From: Pogona vitticeps
Lineage: Eukaryota > Chordata > Lepidosauria > Squamata > Agamidae
Assembly (NCBI RefSeq): GCF_051106095.1
Contig: NC_135793.1
Span: 3,887,501 to 3,951,500 of the forward strand
Length of the DNA: 64,000 bases
Direction: 5' to 3'
A model generated the notes under the pieces. That model saw only the letters and a list, made by a program, of their open reading frames with translations. It did no database searches and was not told the origin of the DNA. Numbering within the stretch: the first letter of the stretch is position 1; each line of letters starts with the position of its first letter. Positions 57,976 through 64,000 of the stretch are shown here, piece after piece. The position numbers and the translations under genes are program-made.

Positions 57976-59394
57976 GCAATCTCACACAGGCATGTGCACA
58001 CAAAAAGAACAGAAGCGTTTTGGGTTTTCTAAAGGACACAAGAAACCCATCCACTGCATCTGACCACTAAACCTCCATGGGAGCAAAGCAACATCCATGG
58101 TAGATTTATGCGGCTTTGCAACTTTGAGCAAAAATTATTCACACTTTCTCATTGATGGATTGACTGCCCTTCTACGCTGCCTTTTGCCCAGCGGAGGGAC
58201 TCAAGGCAGCTCACAAATCAATAAAAGAGACAAGAATTTAAGCGAACACACAAAAGCGATTAAAAAAATTATTCAGAAAGTGGCAAAAATATCTTGCCCT
58301 TTCACAATTTTTTTTTAAAAATAATGCCGATTTTCATCTGTAATCTCTATTCCTTTATGGTTTAATTGTGGAAAATGGGTTGTCATGGGTTTCCTTTGTC
58401 AACAAATGCATCTTCTTTTGCTGGTGCACGACAACGAGATTGTGTCCCTCTCGAAAATGAAAAAGGAAATTTTAGGCAGCAGCAATCTGAGTAAATGCTG
58501 CCAAACAGGATTTGAACCCTTTTTTTTTAAATATGGTGATAACGCATCTTAATATTTTGTTGTTGGAATTAGAGGTTAAGGGGAAAGATTGTAGTGTTTA
58601 TATTGAAATGTCTTCTGCCTTTCGTGACTCTCTGGGTTTCCTGTATGGCCGACCTGTCCTGGCCGAGATTTGTTAGCCACATCTGTTTCCCTTTGGTTCA
58701 AAAAGAGGACCTCTTAGAGAAGACCTTCCAGAAGTCGCTCCTTCAAAAATAATCACAAATAAAAATAGCTTAAAGGCTAGAACGAGCCAATTAAGGCCAC
58801 TTCTGCTGCTCGTTTCTGTACATTAAGATATTGGCAAAGTACATCAGCAAATATTTATGTACAGTGAGAAGTTATACTAACACTGTGTCGTGCAGAGAAT
58901 GAGTCTTTGCTGGAGAGTAGGGTGGCTCTCTGCTAACCATGCCAGCAATCTCTTAATATTTATAAAACAGCTAACTTGTTTATCCCGAACCTCAGCACAG
59001 CCCTGCCTTCTTAAGATGAAGACCACCCAGGCCCCATGCGGTGGGATTCTATGAAAAGGTTTGCATCTAAATTCCAAACCTATAAGAAAGATTTTTGAGA
59101 CTCAATCCCCCAGAACATTCTCATGAATGGGGACCATGTGAGAAAACTCAAATGTGCCTTTTTTTGGTTCATACTCCTTTCCTAAGATATGTGCTGGCTG
59201 ACAACAATGGGAGTTGTAGCCCAAACACATCTGGAATACTGATGGAAAAGAATATATTTATATATGGGGAGCTGAGCTTGGGGCGAGGATATGCCAAACT
59301 CCACATAAAGTGACTGGAAAGGATTTTTTAAAACCTGAATATCGGAGAGAGAGAGAAATAGAAAACTGAGTATCAAAAGAAGTGACCCTGACAG
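57976..59394. other. Unique intronic DNA
   Basis: Holds a LINE/SINE-tail-like scrap at 58160-58235 (GCCTTTTGCCCAGCGGAGGG) and an AT-rich block at 58720-58870 that looks little disturbed. No exon was recognised. Confidence 0.4.
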
Positions 59395-59455
59395 ATTTGG
59401 CAATAAGCCAGTTTCCCAAATCATGGCTTAATGTTGGCTTGTTAGAACTAAACAA
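59395..59455 (-). repeat. Dispersed repeat R, copy 2 (reverse)
   Basis: GCCAGTTTCCCAAATCATGG, TTAATGTTGGCTTGTTAGAA: the reverse complement of copies 1 and 3. Confidence 0.7.
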
Positions 59456-59939
59456 TTTCCTTCTAGGAAGTCAGGGCTTGAATTTCTGTGTTCAGTCATG
59501 TAGGTAAGGGAGTTGCCACCTTTTTCCCCTGAGAGGCTCTCCATCTTTCACAGTTCCATGGCAGGCGTGCACATTAGGAGCATCTATGCCTATTACATTG
59601 GGTCAGTGCAAGCATTTGAGAAATTGACTAAACTCATTTTGCATAAGCTGTTTCTCAAATTTTCTACATTTTTTCATAAAATTGGTAATTTGTCATTGAG
59701 ATTTACCAAGGAGCAAATGTAAAGGGAAGCAAAATGGGCAGAATGGTCCATTCCTAATCGGTGGGCGGCACCAGACTGGGAGAGGCCACATGAGGGTTTA
59801 TGGAAATGCTTGTAAATTCCATGACTTCTAATATCTCTCTAGTTTCTGTGCAGCTGTGAAGAGTTCAATGTTTGCTTCTGTTTCAATGGCCCACAACTTC
59901 TCATGCCATCTGAAGCCTGCACATTGTGCTTAATCTGCC

Positions 59940-60030
59940 CGATGATTTGGTTTTAACAAGCCAACATTAAGCCATGATTTGGGAAGCTGGCTTATTCAAC
60001 TGAGCCACAGAGAAAGTTAACCACAGTTGT
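59940..60030 (+). repeat. Dispersed repeat R, copy 3
   Basis: TTGGTTTTAACAAGCCAACA, CCATGATTTGGGAAGCTGGC and TTCAACTGAGCCACAGAG. Confidence 0.7.
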
Positions 60031-60129
60031 GAGTTCAAACGTAATGATAAACTGTGATTAATTGGAATCAGTAACAAATATTTCTGATATTGTCATCACT
60101 GTGACAGAGGAAGTGAGGAGAAGGAAGTG

Positions 60130-60200
60130 TGTGTATATTTATGCATGCTACTTATATACCACCTTTCTCTCCATAGGGGACCCAAGATGGCTCACAAACA
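60130..60200. mobile_element. LINE/SINE 3'-tail fragment
   Basis: TACTTATATACCACCTTTCT and GGGACCCAAGATGGCTCACA match a widespread reptile tail in reverse. Confidence 0.5.
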
Positions 60201-60511
60201 AACTATGCAATGATCAGTGTAAAAAAAAACCTGTGAGAATTATACTAAAAAACGACACCATTGTCAATGCTAAAACCACCATTACAAACATTTTCAAAAC
60301 AGTTTTAGAAATATTTTACAGACAGTCAGTTCAATAAAGAGAGCATTCTTGATAACTTTGCGCATGTCCCCCCCCCCCGAAACTATAATAGGAAGGAAAT
60401 GCTTTTGTGGAGCTTCAACTCTAACATTGACAAACTACATTTAAAATGTAACTTTCCGAGCTCCAGTCAAAACGATGAGTCAAAGCAATGATATCCGCTC
60501 TGGTCAAAATG

Positions 60512-60549
60512 ATGATATCCCAGTACAATGTAATGTACTGGGATATCAT
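60512..60549. repeat. Perfect 15-bp hairpin
   Basis: Arms ATGATATCCCAGTAC and its exact complement flank an 8-base loop. ATCCCAGTACAGTAC follows nearby as a partial third copy. Confidence 0.88.
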
Positions 60550-60550
60550 G

Positions 60551-61480
60551 AGAAATCCCAGTACAGTACTTTGTGATGTCTAAATGATTCCACAATGCAG
60601 TTTGTCAAAACTTGGCAGAAATAAATTTGAATTAGGAATAGAAAGTGTGAATCCTGATCCTGCAACAAATCTAAGTCTCTAACCCAACAGCCCATTCATT
60701 ATACATGACATTCTCTCTCTTTCAACATCCCTCTTGCTTCCTTTTTTTAAAAGAGAGCTGTGCTATTCATAAATGTATTTTTTAAAAGAAAGATTTAAAT
60801 GTTTGAACGATCTTAAAGTTTTTGCTTTGACTCGGAAATAAACCCCACAGAGCTAGGAGCGTGGAGCTGAACCGTGTAGCTAAGATCCTTTGGGTGCTGG
60901 AGATGGGCACCGTCTGCAAGACATCTTTCTGGCCGTTTTGCGGATTTGACTGGTGCTAGAAAATGACTATTTCCATTGAGAAACAGGGACTGCTTCAGGT
61001 TCTCTGTGTGTGAGACGGCCCTTACAAACATCCCAGCGCCAAAGGGCAGACAAAACGGCATCTCTGAATGCCACCCCTCCCAAGCCTTTCTGTTCAACCT
61101 GCTCATTCAAGCGGCAGACATTTGGACAGACTCCATCAAGTTCAACCTGGCAGTACCGCCACGGATTTATTCCTAATCTCTGGGTCTCTGTGGAATTGGA
61201 ATGGATTTGCCGGCTGTTTTTTTTTTCCACTATTGTTTCTTTGAAGGAAAAGCGTTGTGCTTCCAGACGGATGGTGTTGAAGGATGGTACCGATTTCCCA
61301 GAGGTGGACCTTGAACTTGCCCCTTTAAAAAGAAAAATACTTCTGATTATTTGATTAAAAAAAAAAACTTAAGGAGAAACAATTTTTGTAGCAACAAGGG
61401 GTAGGAAAAGAAATTATAAAAGGCCTTGTGGTCCCTACATAATATAAATGCAAGAGCAATTGAAATTTGTATTTCTTATC
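60551..61480. other. Unique intronic DNA
   Basis: No repeat family or exon recognised. The overlapping frames at 60967-61354 have no recognised domain. Confidence 0.4.
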
Positions 61481-61482
61481 GT

Positions 61483-61660
61483 TCTGTGCTATCAAGTCAA
61501 AACCAATTTATAGTGACTTTAATAGAGCTTTCAGGGTAAGTGAGATATTTAAGGAGTGGTTTTACCAGTTCCACGCCCTCAGTGAGCTTCCATGGCTGAG
61601 TGGGGATTCGAATTCAGGGCTCATGAGTACTAGTTCATTAGTCTATCTGATATACGGCAC
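61483..61660 (-). mobile_element. tRNA-derived SINE, second family
   Basis: GTGCTATCAAGTCAAAACCA, GTGAGATATTTAAGGAGTGG and GGGGATTCGAATTCAGGGCT. Confidence 0.8.
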
Positions 61661-61671
61661 TGGTTATCAAA

Positions 61672-61902
61672 AATCATGTGCTATCAAGACAATGCGGACT
61701 TATGGGAATCCTTTCCAGGTTTTCTTTAAGAGTACTTAGAAGTGCTTTACCCTTCCCTTCCTCTAGGGGCGCTGTGGGGCTGTGTGCAGGTTGCCCAAGG
61801 CCAAACAGGCTGGCTGTTCTCCCAGGAGGCCCAGTGGGGGAATCGAACTCGCAACCTCTGGCTCTTAGAACCTAAACCACTGAGCTATCCAGGCCACTAA
61901 AA
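61672..61902 (-). mobile_element. tRNA-derived SINE, main family, long form
   Basis: ATGTGCTATCAAGACAATGC, AGAAGTGCTTTACCCTTCCC, GGGAATCGAACTCGCAACC and CACTGAGCTATCCAGGCC. It sits 12 bases after a SINE of the other family. Confidence 0.87.
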
Positions 61903-62390
61903 ATAATAAACAAAAATGTTTTGATGTTAACCTACCATGCTCAGGCTTTGCATCAAGATTTTGTGGAAAATGCAGGAATATATATCTAGGGAAGCCATGA
62001 TTTTAAAAAAATGTTTTCTATAGCTAAATATTCAGGGCAGTGTGCAAAGTTCAGTACAGCTGGTTTAAATCTCGGTTTCTAAATGTTTATGGGTAGTTTA
62101 AAAACTCTGCCAAAAAGTCCCACACTTTGGAACCAGCAGACACTGCAAGTAGAACAAATTCTAAAATATTTCCTAATTTCCTCCGAGCTTGTGTATTGCA
62201 CCTTGGTTGCCCATAAATTTCTGGCCGGATCCCAAATTCCCATTAATATTTTTGTCACAAGGCGTGAGAGAGAGGACTCGGTGAAACGGGAACGTTATGC
62301 AATCCTGGCCTAAGGGGCTTTGGAACCCTATTACATTGGCCCAGCGCCCGCCCAAGGCTGGACGATACTCAGGAAGTGCTCCAGAGAAAT

Positions 62391-62541
62391 ACCATATTTT
62401 TCGCTCCATAAGACGCACCAATTTTTTAGGAGAAGAAAACAGGAAAATATAATCTATTTTCTTCACTCCATAAGACGCAAAGACTTTCCACCCCCCTGTT
62501 TTGTGGGGGGAAAGTGTGTCTTATGGTGTGAAAAATACGGC
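62391..62541. mobile_element. Short MITE with ATACCATATTTTTCGC-type ends
   Basis: ACCATATTTTTCGCTCCATA and AGACGCACC at the left mirror TGTCTTATGGTGTGAAAAAT and ACGG at the right; a third CTCCATAAGACGCA lies inside. This is a familiar short reptile DNA-transposon derivative. The superfamily was not determined. Confidence 0.75.
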
Positions 62542-62767
62542 TCTCCCATGGAAAAAGATTTGACAGTGCCTCCTTCGCTTGGGTATCATCCTCCATGCTG
62601 ATTCTGCTCCCATGTCGGCATTAAGTCATCCAAGAGGAAGTGGGCTAAAAGCAATGTTCCACTTGTCAGAAGGGAAGGGATTAATGCGACTCTTCTGTTA
62701 CCTCTCTGAAGACAATTTGGTGTTTATGTTGGTTTGCCTTCTTCGTTTTACACAAATTTGTTATTCT

Positions 62768-62935
62768 GTGCTGTCATATTGGAACGAACTCATAGCTACC
62801 CTAATAGGGCTTTCAAGGTAAGTGAGATGTTTGGAGCAGTTCCACTTCCCCCAGTGAGTTTCCGTGGCTGAGCAGAGATTCGAACCCAGGCCTCCTTAGT
62901 CCTAGCCCATCAGTCTGTCCACTACAGTTTATTGG
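62768..62935 (-). mobile_element. tRNA-derived SINE, second family
   Basis: GTGCTGTCATATTGGAACGA, AGTGAGATGTTTGGAGCAGT, AGATTCGAACCCAGGCCTCC and CTGTCCACTACAGT. Confidence 0.8.
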
Positions 62936-63663
62936 ACAGACAAACTTGCTTTCATGTTTTTCAATTATTTGAAGAGTTGTTTGCAGTTCGTGCCAGTTCG
63001 TCCTTTGGATGAACAAATATTTGTTGGTCCCCAGATCCATCTGCTCTGCTGGGGCACCCACTCTGCGCTCCGGCTTCCTTGGCCCACTTCCTCCAGGCAA
63101 GCTGTCTCCGAGTGAGGGCTTGTGAAGCTGGGAACGACCCAACACCTGGTAAAAGTAGCACAAAACTAAATTTCCCAGCCTCTGGCCAATGGAGAGGATT
63201 GGCCCCAAATGGCATATTTGTTTTTTTAACAATTCAAAATGAGTTTTCTATGTTTGCAGAATGAGCTGGGGGGGGGGAGCAACACTGGTGGGTCCGGTTT
63301 CATTACCACTGAAGGTTCTTGGGTTGTGTACATAAAGTCCTGTGATGCATTAATTTCCACTTAGCTTTCTTTTCCTCTTGAATCTCAGCTCCAAAAAGAT
63401 AATTAATCCACTGCAAGAATTTTTTTAAACTCTCTCTCTCTCTCTCCCAATTAATACCGCGCTTATTCATCAATTAGTTCAATTCCCATCCTGCCCATCA
63501 ATATTAAAATCATGAGGCGGTGGAAAAGCATAAAAGGCTAAAGGTATAATTTTTTTTTCTCAAGTCCTCTGCCTTTGCTGTGGAAATCTGCTGGGAAATT
63601 GTTTAATTCCAGAGGTTTGGCTGCTTAGTATACAGGTAGCGTTGAAGTCTGGGGCCTTTAGTC

Positions 63664-63815
63664 ATCATCATCATCATCACCTTAAAACTGCAGAGCTGGA
63701 AGGGACCCAGTGGAGGAGAGTCCAGCCCTGGTCCAGGAGGCCCAGTGGGGAATTGAACTTCCAACCTCTGGCTCCACAGCCAGAGGCCTAAACCACTGAG
63801 CTATCATCAGGTGTA
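63664..63815 (-). mobile_element. tRNA-derived SINE, short form, with (ATC)n tail
   Basis: A (TCA)n tail, CTGCAGAGCTGGAAGGGACC, GGGAATTGAACTTCCAACC and ACCACTGAGCTATCATCAG. Confidence 0.85.
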
Positions 63816-64000
63816 GCACTTCTAATCAAAAGCTAAGGATGATTTTTCAGGTGGCTCAGCTTGCTCTGCGCTTTTGTGTCTTGCTAGTTGAAGCCATGCT
63901 TTGAGAAAGAAGCACCAAACGCGTCCAGTGATGCTTCTGTGCAGGTAGGGGTGAGTTGGCAAGTGACAAGAACTGGCTGATGAATGCACAGAATGCATTA

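Overview
The window is vertebrate nuclear DNA, most likely from a squamate reptile (lizard or snake). The evidence is a Sauria-type SINE with a BovB-like 3' tail (32737-33086), many tRNA-derived SINEs, CR1 and L1 LINE pieces, foldback hAT and Tigger-like MITEs, and long microsatellites. There are no bacterial-style operons, CRISPR arrays, rRNA genes or functional tRNA genes. I recognised no retroviral or other virus-like element. Genes: only a few small exons carry protein-coding sequence, and together they identify a head-to-head pair of type IV collagen genes. On the minus strand, 160-291 encodes a 44-residue signal peptide that ends at a splice donor in phase 0; it fits COL4A5 exon 1. On the plus strand, 3098-3108, 3240-3291 and 42365-42448 splice into a start codon, a 17-codon signal peptide and a four-cysteine 7S start ([11 protein letters not shown]). 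The exon lengths and phases fit COL4A6 better than its paralogues COL4A2 and COL4A4. The CpG-rich DNA from about 1 to 3100 would be the shared divergent promoter region of the two genes, whose chains co-assemble in basement membranes. Layout: 1-159 is COL4A5 intron 1; 160-291 is COL4A5 exon 1; 292-3097 is the intergenic and 5' UTR region, with two CpG islands and two ACTAYRNNNCCCR promoter motifs; 3109-3239 is a short COL4A6 intron; 3292-42364 is a 39-kb second intron; 42449-64000 is the start of a third intron whose next exon I could not find. The introns are crowded with mobile DNA: about 22 tRNA-type SINEs of one family, about 8 of a second, one Sauria SINE, a 5'-truncated L1 inserted into a CR1 copy (47946-49402), an R4-like LINE tail (about 28010-28292), about ten copies of a foldback hAT MITE, five copies of a Tigger-like TA-flanked MITE family, and other inverted-repeat elements. 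The most unusual structures are a 33-bp tandem array with exact periodicity and a 165-bp higher-order period (38289-38650), a stepwise GACG to GACA to GATA array (44513-44800), and mobile elements nested within others. I found no convincing new gene system. The best leads are the promoter motif shared with a mobile foldback element, the 33-bp array, and a CpG-rich pocket with a short signal-peptide-like reading frame at 29400-29900.
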